Positions 1 through 12,109 of a DNA stretch of 64,000 nt are shown piece by piece. The DNA is from Vishniacozyma victoriae (taxonomy: Eukaryota; Basidiomycota; Tremellomycetes; Tremellales; Bulleribasidiaceae), in NCBI GenBank assembly GCA_017654735.1, contig JADPYG010000088.1, positions 4,092,001 through 4,156,000 on the forward strand, read 5' to 3'. The notes beneath the pieces were generated by a model that ran no database searches, had not been told where the DNA came from, and worked only from the letters and a program-made list of their open reading frames with translations. A program made the translations under genes and the position numbers. Position 1 is the stretch's first letter. Every line of letters starts with the position of its first letter.

Positions 1-1867
1 AGGAGGGTGTGGGGATTAGTCTTGACGTGTTCATGGTAATCTTTGAGGATTGAGCGGAGGAACTTGTGTTCGGAATGAGCAATGGTCTTGATGATGAATC
101 GGTAGTCTCGAGAGAAGTAGAAGAAGGAACCAGATTTACCGGGCGAGCCGAGTTCTGATAGAATGTATTTGGCGGTCAAGGAGAGGAGGTAGTCAGCGGG
201 ATCGAGGTGGAAATGGTCGTCACGGAGCTCTCGGAAGACCCAGGGAGCATAGTCCTTGAACTTGAAGTCGTATCGAGCGGATGGCGTTAATTCGTTTCCG
301 ATAATATCGAAAGAGAATTTATGACGAGCAGTAAAGTCTTCATCCGTGATCGGTCGCTTCATCTTGGCCTGACACCTCGATACCTGACTGTCAGCTTGGA
401 ACGACTCTCGAAATTGTCTAGCTTACACCTATACGGATACCAGTCAACATGTTGTACATCAAGACATAGTTGACGTGATCCTCTCCAATTAGGTTTCCAA
501 CCAGTACCTTGGCATCCTCAGTACCCTTCCTTTCTGGCTTGCCAGTTGCCGGAGGAGCAACAGTAGCTGCTTCAGGAGAGTTCTCTGCATTTGCCTTTTT
601 CTGACGCCTTTCCAGTCTTTCGCGTCGAATCTGCTCTGAATGAGCGAGAATGTCGGAATCGAGCGCAGCACCTTCGACACCGGGAACATTTGTTTGTTGC
701 TGTCCTGGTATTGGTACGGCGGGGAAAGTAGATTGGGAGTGTACTAGCGGACTTCGTTTGGGTATTGTCGGTGAAGGGGGAGTGGGGTTTGTTGTGCGAC
801 GAGATATACGCGGAGGAGGAGCGAGACCGCCGATATCAGATCGCTGAGCATCGCCTGCGTCAGGTAGCAACGGTAAATCTTTGCTCTCCTTTCGTTCCCT
901 CTCTGATGCTTCCTTTTCTTTTGCCTTCCTGACGACTGCTAATGATCCCGTCCGACTCGTCGCCGAATTCCATGACGATCGCCGAGGGACTTGCTGTGCG
1001 AAGGGCCGTGCGGGCGAGACACCAAGGTCGCCGGGTTCCGTCGTCAAGTTTGAAGTAAAGATTGATGTCCGACGGGTATCGCTATGAGCTTCAGAATCAT
1101 CGACCGATTCTTCAATCGTCATGGATGTGCGAGGTACATCTTCCTCGGAATTCATCTCGTGTAGGTCGCCTTCGCTGACTGGTGGACTGGGTGGTGCGCC
1201 TTGGTGTAATGGCTCGTGACCGACAGTTCTCCCCTCAACTACCTGAGCGGTCTCGACATATTCTCCATTTGATCTGCTGAAAGCCCTGCCAACTTTTTGG
1301 AAAATCCTCTTTGGACCACCATTTTGACCGGCTTGCATCTGCTGAGCCGAAACAACATGAATCGTATCCTTTGTGACTTTTGTAATGTGAAGAGGGGTCG
1401 TATCATCGGCTGACATCGTGGTGGAACTGTATTGCTGCACCATCTCTGTTTCGCCCGACGTAGATGATCGATGTGCTGTCGCGAAAGCCTGGATCTGAGC
1501 GGGTAATGGTGGTCCAGGAGATGTGATATCTGGATTGGCGATTAGGTGGAACGGGTTGACTTTGGCTGGAGAATCGCCTGGGCGTGTTAGCTAAGAATCA
1601 CCCGGTAGTCTTGGCAATTATAGGGTCGCGTGATGAGAGTCAACACTTACCCATACTGTAAACTTCTGGTTCCCAACTCGGATCCTGGCCTATAGCATCA
1701 ACATCTGGTTCTTGATTACGCTCAACACCTTCATAAGCGTCGTCTGTGGAGATTGCGCCGTCGTTGAATTTCAGGGAGGGAGGCAAACCGGTATGACCGT
1801 TAAAAGCTGCCTTTGGCCGAGACAATGGGCTGGGTTCCCGAATTGGCGTGGATGTTGTCTCGACCAT
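1..1867 (-). CDS. MSS4: Phosphatidylinositol-4-phosphate 5-kinase, MSS4 type (3' part outside window)
   Basis: Makes PI(4,5)P2 from PI4P at the plasma membrane, acting in actin and cell-wall signalling (family knowledge). From the ATG at 1867, the first ~72 residues and the next ~380 are disordered and Ser/Pro-rich. The kinase core begins near residue 435 with [18 protein letters not shown], then [40 protein letters not shown], and [18 protein letters not shown], which are hallmark PIPK segments. I place introns at 1578-1650 and 384-426. The two upstream exons total 1368 nt and stay in frame, and the core then continues past base 1. The catalytic end lies outside the window. A longer reading up to 2061 has no kinase features and is more likely 5' leader. 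The family call is firm; the start is less so. Confidence 0.88.
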
Positions 1868-2279
1868 ATTGTTGACGGGTCGTAAGAGTGTGGTCGAGTG
1901 TAATGGGAAGGTGGGAATGACGAGGTTCGAGAAGGCCGAGCAAAAGGGACCGAGTCGGGGGCCGGGACGGGTCCAAGCGATTTGTGTTGTTTCAGATTTA
2001 GGGGCGGTTGCAATTGCCTTGAACGGTATGTTCGTAGAAGATGATGTATCGATACAGACAATTGATGTACAGTATTGATATATATGCGAGTGAGAATGAA
2101 CTGTATTAAGAATGAAAAACTAAGTTACAGTGAGGTGGGTGTTATGTGTTTGGTCACTCTGGAGAGGAACAAGGGGGAATGAGAGGAACGAGGTACGGAA
2201 GCAAATGACGCTTAAATCTATAATAGAGTAAACCGCAGTAACTAACCCCCTAATACACACATCACCTAACAACAACCAA
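1868..2279. other. Divergent intergenic promoter region (MSS4 / IBA57)
   Basis: About 410 bp separate the two divergent start codons. A TATATAT run lies near 2077, and the last 60 bp before the IBA57 start are A/C-rich, as is usual for a short fungal leader. I see no gene here. Confidence 0.5.
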
Positions 2280-3581
2280 ATGTCACTCGCAGGTCCATCA
2301 AGATTAGGTCCTAAGATAGCAAGACTACCTCATCGATCAGTCTTGGAAGTATCTGGGCCAGATGCTAGGAAATTCCTAAATGGTCAATCTTGCAAAAATA
2401 TCGAAGCGCTAGGAGGGGGTTATAGTGGGTTCCTCAATGCATCGGTGAGTAACCAAATCAATCATGTAACCATATACTGATCAAATCAGGGTCGAATCCT
2501 ACATACATGCATCATCTTTCAACGATCGCCAACTTCATATCTGATCAGTCATGAATCACCAGAAACTCATCCTACACCATTACAAACCCTCCTACCGCCG
2601 TACAAATTACGGTCAAAGGTTCGAATCAAGGACGTCTCGGAAGAATGGGATACATGGGCATCTTGGGGCAGTGAGATGGAAGAAGGAGGCTTGACGCCAA
2701 AGAGAGTTTGGAGGCCTGGAAGTGGAGGTGCGAATGAGAGTCAGTGGTCCTGGCCTGAGGGAGTTAGGTCGTTGGGGATCGGCGAGGCTGAGATCGGTTG
2801 CTGGGATCTGAGGGCTGGGCTGGGGATGAGGCAGCTCCTGACCCATAAAGGTCAGACTCGTAAGTTCAGCTCTGCCGTGTGGAGCTGTGGCTGATAGATC
2901 AGCTTCCTTCTCGAGTAGTCACGATGAGGTGTCCACAGACGACTACCACCTACATCGAATGCTGCTTGGGCTACCTGAAGGCCCATCAGAGATAGTTCCA
3001 GGCTCAGCACTGCCTCTGGAGAGTAGTATGGACATCCACGGTGGCGGTACGTCTTATCTCAAGAACAGATCTGACCCGCAGTCGATTTCCGTAAAGGATG
3101 CTACCTAGGACAAGAACTTACAGTCCGGACATACCACACTGGCGCTACTCGAAAACGAGTCTTGCCCATCCGCCTGTTCCCACTCGATTCTCCATCCAGC
3201 ATCTTGGACAAGTATTTACCACCCTCCGACCCGACGCAGACGGGTCCACCTGGACCAGATGTCGGCAGGGGAGTAGATATCACCTACCACCCTCCATCAG
3301 ATTCTGCTTCGCAACGTACAAAGTCAGCTGGCAAGGTCCTAGGCCTTCATGCCACATATTCCTCTGTTGGACTCGGTCTCGTGAGGCTCGAGTTCGCCGA
3401 GCGGACATGGTGGTCTGCCCCTCTTCTTCCGGGAGCTACAGTGGAAGACTGGGCAAATGGGAAATCAGGTAGATTGACCACGACTATAGGAGGATCAGAC
3501 TGGGGAGTGCACGTAGGACAAGGCGAAGCATATGGCGCAGCTATGAAGGATCAAGAAGCGAGGTCAGAGACTGTAGTCTAG
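2280..3581 (+). CDS. IBA57: Iba57, mitochondrial iron-sulfur cluster assembly factor
   Basis: Folate-binding T-protein-fold factor that works with Isa1/Isa2 in mitochondrial matrix 4Fe-4S cluster maturation. The signature [20 protein letters not shown] with its essential Cys is assembled across the third intron. The N-terminal region ([19 protein letters not shown]) matches the GcvT-like domain. Introns at 2445-2489, 2860-2902 and 3047-3081 give a 1179-nt coding sequence of 392 residues, the usual family size. The third intron is only 35 nt. The stop is 207 bp before the start I prefer for the next gene, also a mitochondrial protein on the same strand. Confidence 0.92.
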
Positions 3582-3613
3582 CTGTTGCGATGCAACTACG
3601 CCAAGTAAAGATG

Positions 3614-3621
3614 TCACGTGA
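3614..3621. promoter_or_regulatory. TCACGTGA E-box
   Basis: A perfect 8-bp palindrome in the short gap between IBA57 and the NADH dehydrogenase gene, about 170 bp before the latter's start. It matches the consensus of Cbf1/bHLH-type factors. Identical octamers sit in two other intergenic gaps of this window. Confidence 0.5.
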
Positions 3622-3788
3622 TCTGGGTATACAACGGACCGGAGCGGAAATGACATCAACGGCAACTGTTGATGGTCTACGTCCACTTTTTACGGTTTTA
3701 CGGTTCACCCTTGTAGATAATGCAACCTATCATATACTTTTGCTTGGAACTCACGGTAAACCTTGGATTGATATTACTTGGGATAGTC

Positions 3789-5683
3789 ATGGTTCTATTA
3801 CAAGCTACTCAAGTTTTGGCGTCTTCCAGTCGGTCGGTATTGAGGGCGAGATTCGCTTCTACTTCTACGTCATCGCAAAGGGAAAAGTTGGTGATTCTGG
3901 GAAGTGGATGGGGAGGATACCAATTGGCCGGGTATGTACGAGTCTCTACTTATGAGCTCGAGCTAATAGAGTAGGAAAGCTGATAAGTCGAAGTACGATG
4001 GTAAGCTCACCCACGCACATAGGATGAGGTGTTGACAAGGTAGTCACCGTCATTTCGCCAAACTCTTATTTCTCCTTCACGCCTTTCTTAGCTTCCACAA
4101 CAGTCGGCACATTAGAGTACAGGTGCGCAACAGAACCAGTGAGGGGTATAAAGGGAATCAACTTTGGACAAGCCTGGGCAGAAAGTATCGGTACGTGCTA
4201 TCTACCATATCTTTCTCGGCTAATAGCTGAACTGTAGATTTCGGGAAGAAGACATTGACTGTCGAATCTGCTGTTCCTCCTCCGCAAGGAAGTACGCCTA
4301 GGAATGAAGGGGATATTGTTGTCAGGGAGAAGGGGGGTGAGATTAGGTATGAGGTGCCATATGATAAACTGGTGATTGCCGTTGGATGTTACTCTGCTTC
4401 ATTGGGTATTGAGGGGGCAAGTCCTGCTTTTTTCATAACATAATGAGCTGATGATAGGTCGCCAAATACGCTCATTTCCTCAAGGACATTCGGGATGCAA
4501 GAGCGATCCGTACGCGTATGCTGTAGGTCCCCCATACCTCTCTTGAATCAGCTCACGAGAAAGGGAGATATTCGAAATAGCCTCAGGACCAGGTCTAACA
4601 GATGAACAACGCCATGATATCCTCCAAATCAGGGTAGTAGGAGGTGGACCAACCGGTGTGGAATACGCAGCGGAATTACACGATTTCGTCATTTCAGACG
4701 TAGAGAGGATGTACCCTCAATTGAAGGGGAAGATTGGGATTACATTGTATGATGTCGCTCCAGGGATTTTGATGTCTTTTGACGAGTACGTTCACTCTCT
4801 CTAAGAAATAGTAAACTGAGATTGCAGAAACTTGAGGAAATACGCTGAAAGCAAATTTAAACGTGATGGTGTCAATGTCAAGGGAAACAGTAAAATCACA
4901 GCTGTTGGACCAGATTGGCTCGAGCTCGAGGGTGAAGGACGAGGTGAGTCAAATGTAACGATCTCGGATCGTCACTGAGAGCTAGTACCATATGGTCTAT
5001 TGGTCTGGTCAACAGGTCTATCCCCAAATCCATTCATCAACAACTTGACCGGTGTTTCCAAGGACGAGAAGACCCATTCGTAAGTTGTTAGTACTTCGAG
5101 CTGCTACGACATGCTGAAGTGGCCGACTGCACGTCAGTCCGCACCTGCAAGTATTAGACGAGCAGAGACAACCCATCGAAGGCGTCTTTGCTATCGGAGA
5201 CAACTCAACCCCAGGGGACGGTAACAAATTACCAGCTACCGCACAGGGTAAGTCACCTCCTCATTTCCACCCAGGAGTGAGCTGATAGGTCAGTGGCAGG
5301 CCAGATGGCTACTTACCTCGGTAAAGCTCTCAACAAAACTACCTCCGTGTCCGAGCTAGTCACTCAGCCTGGATTCAAATGGAAGAATAGGGGAAGTATG
5401 GTATTCATCGGTGATAAAAATGTACGTACAACGTCCCTTTCTCGAGAGGAAGTAATTGACGGACAGGCGATGGTAGATGCGTCTAAAGCTAGTGGATTTC
5501 GAGCTAGATTCGCTGGGTAAGTCTTTCGCTTAAGTCCAAGGAGAAGCTGATTTCAGATTCTTTGCTTGGATCGTCTGGCGTAGTTTCTACGCTACGACCA
5601 CACTTGGATGGAGGAACAAGTTATTGGTACCAATGTACTGGACCCTCGCATTCTTGTTTGGAAGGGATGTCACCCGATTCTAG
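3789..5683 (+). CDS. Type II (alternative) NADH:ubiquinone oxidoreductase, mitochondrial
   Basis: Single-subunit, non-proton-pumping flavoenzyme passing electrons from NADH to ubiquinone at the inner mitochondrial membrane (NDI1/NDE family). Visible features: a basic Ser/Arg/Ala presequence, the FAD-binding LVILGSGWGGYQLAGK, NSYFSFTPFL, the second nucleotide-binding RVVGGGPTGVEYAAEL, GVFAIGDNS, ATAQVAGQMATYLGKALN, and a C-terminal membrane-associating tail ending in DVTRF. It is highly split (about ten small introns, among them 3932-3974 and 4001-4043) and should be about 480 residues. I chose the ATG at 3789 because it gives a clean targeting peptide; an in-frame ATG at 3720 would add 23 hydrophobic residues. 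Whether it is internal (Ndi) or external (Nde) cannot be told from sequence. Confidence 0.9.
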
Positions 5684-5841
5684 TTGATCCTGTCATCTTC
5701 CTTATCACCATTCTGGTAACCTCATAGCATCATTCTATAGTTCAGCATGTATCATATACAATGTATCATACCTTTACAGGAGAAGGAGACTCAAAACGCC
5801 ACATGATCACCTGACCCAATCCGTGCGGCATCCAACTGTTC

Positions 5842-7256
5842 ATGTTCACTATAACCCCTAGACGTCTTATAACATCACCCTTACGCGCCCAAGTCTACTT
5901 GAGATCACGAACAATGGGTACAGTCTACCCTACAACAAAGTCCACAGCGACCAACCTCCTCAGTACACTCCCCCAGAAATTTGAGATCGCCAAAACCTCT
6001 GGCGAACTATTCTTCTTTCCTTCCACCTCAAGGGATATTCACTCGGAAGGTCGTCGTGTATGTTACCCTTTCAGTCTGACAATATGGAGAAGAGCTGATG
6101 AAAGTTCAATTTGAGATCATGTCCCGCTTTATTGGATAAGCAAAAAGCAAAGAAAGAAGCTCTTGCTGCTCAAACTCAGAATGAGAGCTCGCCTGAGGCA
6201 AAGAGACCAAGGAGGGATTCTGATGGGAAACAGAATGTCAAGGAACCGTTTAAGCCGCCTTATGTCGAGGAGCTTTATGTGGGGACGCTTGAGGGAATTG
6301 AGGGTGAAGAGGGAATGTCTATTCTTGTTCGTCCTTCCAGATTTCTCATCGATGTTGCTGATGTATAGCTTAACAAGGTATCCTAAACTCCTCTACGAAT
6401 TTGACCAGATGTAGCTGACGTGCAGTACTCGCTCTTACCAGAACACATGCTACTTTGCCCAATAGCATACCAACCCCAATCACTACCCCCAACCCCACCC
6501 CAACTTGCCCTAGCACACCATATCCTTCACTCTGCATCCCGTCATCCCACTCGCCCTAAGAAATTACTTGGATTCTATAACGGAGGTCCAGGAGCAGGAG
6601 CAAGTCAAACATGGCGTCATTTCCAATTTATCGATGTAGAAAATGGAGCACCTGTTGAAGAATGGATAAGAGGATTGACTTTTGAGAAACAAGGTACGTT
6701 GTGTCCAAAAGAATTGACACAGGAAAGGGGTTGATGATAGATGAACCCAAGATTGTACCGAATTTACCATATCTCCATATCGTTCATCCATTACCTAATG
6801 CTTCCAATTTACCCTTCCCACCTACGGCGGAGAGTAATGAACAAGTGGTTGACGTCCTCGCGCCCGCTTTTATGAAGATGCTCGATTTAGCTTTTGATGC
6901 ATTGAGGACAGGCGAGGGGAAACAGGATGGTGGTTGGAATCTCTTGATTACATTGTACGTCCCATTCACCTGTGCAGTGTCAGCTGACGAGAAGGGATCA
7001 TCTACATCTTATCCCAAGATCAGCACCGGCTTTCCCACTTCCTTCACCACATGAGCCATTGGAGCTCAATTCTTTAGGATACGCTGGACTCATGCTGGTC
7101 CGATCGGAAGATGAAGAGAAGTCTCTGCTGGAAGGCACAGAGGGTAAAGGTGGTTTACTCGAGGTATTGAAAGGCTGCGGTGTGCCACGAGAATGGGGAG
7201 AAAAAGCACAGGAGGCCGCCGCTTCACTGCACGCTGGTGATCAGTACTTGCTGTAA
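5842..7256 (+). CDS. APA2: Diadenosine 5',5'''-P1,P4-tetraphosphate phosphorylase (ATP adenylyltransferase, APA1/APA2 type)
   Basis: Degrades Ap4A to ADP and ATP by phosphorolysis, limiting dinucleoside polyphosphates. Seen: KFEIAKTSGELFFFPS followed by FEIRSCPALLDK, a linker, KYSLLPEHMLLCPIAYQPQ, the core FYNGGPGAGASQTWRHFQFI whose H-x-Q carries the expected nucleophilic His, and the C-terminal HLIPR segment. These follow the order of yeast Apa1/Apa2. The gene has about five small introns. The 5842 ATG gives a basic leader that could target mitochondria; an in-frame ATG at 5914 (MGTVYPTT) would give the cytosolic length. Both starts are possible. Confidence 0.85.
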
Positions 7257-7308
7257 TCTTATATATATGCATTGATAGTATACACGGTATGATAGAAATA
7301 CATGGCAC

Positions 7309-8645
7309 CTAGACCTCCCCACCGACCCATGCCCAGACGAGGAACCCAAATCCCCACGGTCCCACCGCCGCCAATCTCCATCCGAGCCTTTTAACCATCT
7401 GTCCAACCCCCCTCTGATTGACAATCGCATTAGCCCCATCTTTCCGTAAGAATGGCCTCAACCCTTGAGTTCTATACATCTCAATAACGGGATTTCCCTT
7501 GGAAAGCAGTCCGGGGGAGTTATTTCGTTCAGTCATTAATCGTTGACATGTCCTAAATGGTCGTCCGGCCAGTTCAGCTAGTACAGAAGCGGTGATTCCA
7601 CCCGCTACGATTGTAGAAGCTTGAGCGACTCTCGCTCTAGTCGGTGTTGTTTTCGGAGTGGCGCTGGCGGTATCGTCGCCTGGTCTGGTGATTGTCAAGA
7701 TATTGTTCCATTCCGGATTTGTTGATCCGCCAAACAGGGCTTTCATCCGTAAACCACATCTTCTGGTGATGTCGAAAGCGGCGAAAAAGACTCCGTAACT
7801 CAATCTGAGTATCAATACCCATCACAAGAAGATAGATTTGGGACTAACGCATCACGAGCTACTGTCCATCGCCAGCCGGTCCACCAACCTGGTGATTTTA
7901 CCCATGCTTCGCTCGATAGAAACGTTCTCAAGGCTTGTATTGGTGATATGGGGGCTGATGGGGTGGCGGTAGGTTTGATAGATGGGAGGTTTAGTAATCG
8001 ACCCAGGCCTGCGGTGATTGATGAAGCGGATTGGGAGAGTAGTCTGCAACGTCAGCTCCCTTGTCCACTACACATGAAGAAAGTGGACTGACCGAACAAG
8101 ATTCTCTACCGGCGTGAACGCCATACCCTGTACCAACCCCGCTCCAGCTCCGGCAATAGCAGATAGTAATGTCGGATGCCGAGGGATGATATGTGGCCCT
8201 CTCAACAAGGTCTCCAGCGTGATCTCCTCTTCTTCCTCCTTCTCTTCCACTTGAACATTATCTATACTCTCGTGATCAATCAAGGTTGTTACATGATGGC
8301 GATGCTGAAAGAATGGTATACGGGCTAAACCAAGGGCGAACACCGAATGGGAGGTGAAGAGCAAGAACCCGAGGGTCGTATTGATCGCCAATGGCGGGAT
8401 GATGGTGAGGGTCAAAGCAATCATCTACTATCAGTACCGCCTGTTGACATATTCGGCGGACTCACTCCACTTTTGCGCCTCAAAAGGGACTTGATAAATG
8501 CTGGGGATAGAGTCTGATCAGCAGATTGAGCGAGCTGCCTTAATCCGCCCCATGTATCCACTGGCTATCAGCTCACCGCAATTTCACTCTCCTATTTTCA
8601 CATACCACGACTCGGTCGAAACAGCTTGGAAGGGCGCCGGAACAT
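7309..8645 (-). CDS. Divergent mitochondrial-carrier-family-like membrane protein
   Basis: Probably a solute carrier or carrier-derived protein of the mitochondrial membrane; substrate unknown. Exon joins from the ATG at 8645 read MFRRPSKLFRPSR, then VDTWGGLRQLAQSADQ, a hydrophobic stretch (IALTLTIIPPLAINTTLGF), an acidic loop, SAIAGAGAGLVQGMAFTPVENLVR, GWRWTVARDALSYGVFFAAFDITRR, and a last repeat with GGITASVLAELAGRPFRTCQR. The glycine-rich helix followed by PVENLVR resembles the carrier motif Px[DE]xx[KR] but is imperfect. About four introns are in phase. An unrelated open frame at 8661-8897 lies directly upstream and is closed by a stop, which supports 8645 as the start. The gene is convergent with the Ap4A phosphorylase, with only ~50 bp between the stops. 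Confidence 0.7.
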
Positions 8646-9220
8646 CAACCCTACACCTAGTCAGTCCTTGCCCTCGAAACCCCAGAACGACATACCGAGA
8701 AAGAGGAAAAGCGACCTGGCAAAAGCAGCAGATGCCGACGAGCTATTGCTCGATACAGTCAAAGAATTGAGGGCATCAATTGGACGCTCCTCTTCCTGTT
8801 TGACGACTACATCCTGCTTAGGGGATGTAGGTCGGGTTACCATCCCATTTGTACACCTATACTCGTATAGACACTCGGCATGACTTTTGAGCATCAAGTT
8901 GATTTCTGTTCGGATATATCCGAACCCTCAATTTGCTTCCGCTCATCTGTAGAATCAGAAATTTGATGAACCCCGCCCCATTTTTGTATTCCTATTCTCA
9001 CCCTCACATATATACAGTAAGTCATCATATCCACTCTTCACGATAGCATGTCTTCCTATGATGCTACCGCACTGGGCACTGAGTTCACAAAAAGTGAACC
9101 GTTGATTATACGCTTTCTATTCCACTCTAGTAGGGTGGAGCGAGCCTAGAAAACTCGTGACTGAGGGAGACATACTATCATACTTGATTGTTCTTGTGAG
9201 GATATAGCTGATGATAGACA
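8646..9220. other. Divergent intergenic region (carrier-like / LCP5)
   Basis: About 575 bp between divergent starts. Two overlapping opposite-strand open frames (8626-8883 and 8661-8897) exist but have no neighbouring exons that join them sensibly and no family resemblance. Just before the LCP5 ATG the sequence has a branch-like CTGAT and an AG, so a short 5'-leader intron is possible. Confidence 0.4.
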
Positions 9221-10465
9221 ATGAGTGAGGTTGAAACAGTATTGTCGTCTGAGGAAGTATTGAGGTTGTTGGGGGGAATGCAAACTGCCGTAGAAGCTAC
9301 TACTTCTTCCGCTACTCCTTTACTCACCAAGTACGTACTTTGTAATCATGCATATATATCCCCTAATGATGCAGAATCCGAAACGATGATCCATCACTAG
9401 AGACCTCAAACGGCCTCTCACTACTACTTCTCCGACCACAGCTCCTCCTTCAATCCCTACATAATCTAGTCATCCTCCTCTCCCTGCGCTTAGCATCATC
9501 AACGAACCACATTGCCACACCTGTGGATTCGACCGCTGTAACCACTTCCTTTTCAGCTCATCAACGAGATCGACGCGAGTTGGAGGGGGTTGAGGATTTC
9601 TTGGATGAGATGAGTGGTGATTTGACCCTGAGTCAGGAAGTTTTCGATAAAGTTAGGGGAATGGAGGGCAAATTGGAGTACCAGATTAAAAAGTTGATTG
9701 GGCTAGCGGATGCTGAAGAGAAACGAGGTCGGGAGGTTATTGACGATGCTGAAGAAGGTGAGCGTTTCCCCTGCATTCAAAGAAGGGAAAATCCTGATGA
9801 CAGATCCCCTATCATTCAGACCCAACCCGGCTGCTTTCGCATCCGCATCATCGAGCAAGAAGACCTCATCTGCTCGACCTTCACGAGACGACGATTCGTC
9901 AAAGGACGTCTATAGACCTCCACGAATAGCAGCTGTACCCTACGAAGAACCATCTTCTAGCCGTCGAGACCGAAGAGCACCCGCATTGTTATCCGAATTC
10001 GCACATACGATGGATGGTGCCCCCGTCCTAGAGTCCACAACAGGTCTATCAGTCCGACCAGTCCAGAAAGATCGTCACACCAATTCCCTTTCTGCCAAGA
10101 GAGCAGCAGAGCTGGAACGAATGGACAAGTTCGAAGAGGAGAACATGACTCGTCTTGTTACTACCAAGAGAGAAGAAAAGAGGAGAAGAGAGGATGAAGC
10201 TGCCTTGTCCATGGGTTACGGTGTAGGAGGTACAGGGAGGGGTAAAGGTAGAAGGCAGAATGGGTTGGAGGCAGAGTTGGAGGGTGTGCTTGGTGATAGG
10301 CGCTCGAAGGGATTGTGGGAGGGTGTCAAGAAAGATCTCGGTCAGAGGGAGAGTGTATTAGAGAGGGGCAAGAAGAGGGGGAGCGCCCCTACTGAAGTCA
10401 GAAACAAGAAGGCTAGGTTCGATAAGGATGTCAAGGGACATGCTAAGAAGGCTAAGCGTACATAG
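9221..10465 (+). CDS. LCP5: Lcp5/neuroguidin-like U3 snoRNP-associated protein (Sas10/C1D family)
   Basis: Nucleolar factor of the small-subunit processome needed for 18S rRNA maturation (family knowledge). Helical Sas10/Utp3/C1D region: LLQSLHNLVILLSLRL, VRGMEGKLEYQIKKLIGLAD. It is followed by DPLSFRPNPAAF and YRPPRIAAVPYEE, the typical neuroguidin/Lcp5 blocks, a helical charged segment AKRAAELERMDKFEEENMTR, and a Lys/Arg-rich nucleolar tail. Exon 1 joins exon 2 through an intron from about 9328 whose phase restores KIRNDDPSLE. A second intron near 9757-9803 joins to DPLSFRPNP. The C-terminal exon (251 codons in the open frame) is the longest. It lies head-to-tail with JIP5, another ribosome-biogenesis gene. 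Confidence 0.85.
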
Positions 10466-10636
10466 AGTACTAGCTAGAATTGTTGTATCATGCACATTGC
10501 ACTTGCATTTGAACGGAAAATGGGAGGGAGACGTTTCAGAAATCCTCCTAGAATTGACCTCCACTTTGTCAATTCAAAATTCAAAAGTTGATTTAACCAT
10601 ATACCACCAATTTACACAGCACACTACACCGTCACG

Positions 10637-12109
10637 ATGCCAGATATCGCATTGAAGAATCAGGCAAGCTCTTTCAAGCGAACAAGAACCCTCATTAGAC
10701 TGACCAGTAGCCCTTCGACTTGGTCTTTCATCCAACAGAGTCGGTTCTCTACACCTCCCTCTTGACTGGAGAAGTCAAAGCTTTCCGATACGATGATGAA
10801 ACGGGAGAGACTTCTGAGAGTAGTGGCTCATGGACCGCTAGACCCTCGAAGAGAGCCGCTAGAACGCTGAGTATGGAAGAGAATGGGAATGCTTTGTGGA
10901 TGGGTGGAAAGGGCGGTGGGCTCTTGTACGTCCCATTATCATTTGACTATTTGTGCTCATTTGACAGTCGTATAAATCCTTCCACGGGTGTCATCATGAA
11001 GGAATACAGTCCAGCTCATGAGTACGCTGCTCACTCCTGTTGGCGTAAGAAGAAGCTGACTGGCTAGGTCGCCCATCAGTCGAGTTTTGTGTTTGAACGA
11101 AAATCTCGTAGCCTCAGGTGACGATGAGGGTGTCATCAAGGTTTGTCTATCTCTCCGATACCAATGGAATAAAGCTGACTCCAAGCTATGGGATCACCGT
11201 AAAGAAGATTGCATCCGTTCATACCCTCACCACTTTGACTACATTTCCGATTTTACATACTTTGACGATAAACGACAACTGGTCTCTACCTCGTACGTCC
11301 CTCTTTCTTCATTTGATGACAGAACCTGATTGCAAGGGGTGATGGACATTTGTCAGTAGTGGATATCCGTTCGAATAAAGTCGCTCCTATGACTGTTTCC
11401 GAAGATCAGGAGGATGAGCTATTATCGATTGTCCAAATGAAGGGAGGTAGTAAAGCCGTTGTGGGCAGTACACTCGGTATTCTATCGGTATGGAATCGGA
11501 AATCAGGATGGGGAGATTGTAAGTCCTCTCTCCTAGTCCATAAGATTCGGCTGATATTAGGTGTTGACCGTATACCTGGTCATCCGGCCAGTGTGGACGC
11601 TCTTGTTGCTATGACCGACGATGTGATCGCAACAGGTTCAGAGGACGGTATGATTCGAGTCATGCAGATCCTCCCTAATAAATTCTGTGAGCTCGTTTAC
11701 TCGATTGGCAGGGCCAGGCTGATGTATAGTGGGAGTAATTGCGACCCATGAAGAATACCCAATTGAACGAATGAGGTTGGATCGACGCGCTAAATGGCTC
11801 GGAAGTGTCAGTCATGATGAATGTATCAAACTCACCGACGTCGAGAACATGCTAGAGGACAGTGACGATGAAGGAGAGGAGGATGAGGAGATGGGTGAAG
11901 CCGATGCTGGATCCGAAAAGGAAGGTGATGAGGAAGAATCGGTCGAGGAGGCCGGCTCAGATGAGGAAGAGGAGGAAGAAGATTCAGACTCGGACGTAGA
12001 TATGGATGACTCGAAACGATCAAAGAAAGAGGGCGGGAAGAGTGGAATGGGGGATATGGGGCGTACGCACAGGAATGCCGAGGAGGGAGGTTTCTTTGAT
12101 GACCTGTAA
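10637..12109 (+). CDS. JIP5: WD40 ribosome-biogenesis protein Jip5 (WDR55-like)
   Basis: Nucleolar WD40 protein linked to large-subunit biogenesis. Read across exons: MPDIALKNQ | PFDLVFHPTESVLYTSLLTG, LCLNENLVASGDDEGVIKLW, SYPHHFDYISDFTYF, GSTLGILSVWNRKSGWGDC, DRIPGHPASVDALVAMTDD, ATHEEYPIERMRLDR. The C-terminus is a ~70-residue Asp/Glu/Ser run followed by a short basic stretch, as in fungal Jip5. The first intron (10664-10710) must use a GC donor: GCAAGC..TAG. No GT nearby keeps the frame, and the GC junction gives the conserved start. About seven introns in all. The acidic tail is reflected as a false Ser-rich frame on the other strand. Confidence 0.88.

Noticed and set aside
8626..8897. 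Overlapping open frames on both strands upstream of the carrier-like gene
   Set aside because: The plus frame starts with a TTG and has no joining exons; the minus frame ends in a stop before the carrier start. Neither shows a family motif.
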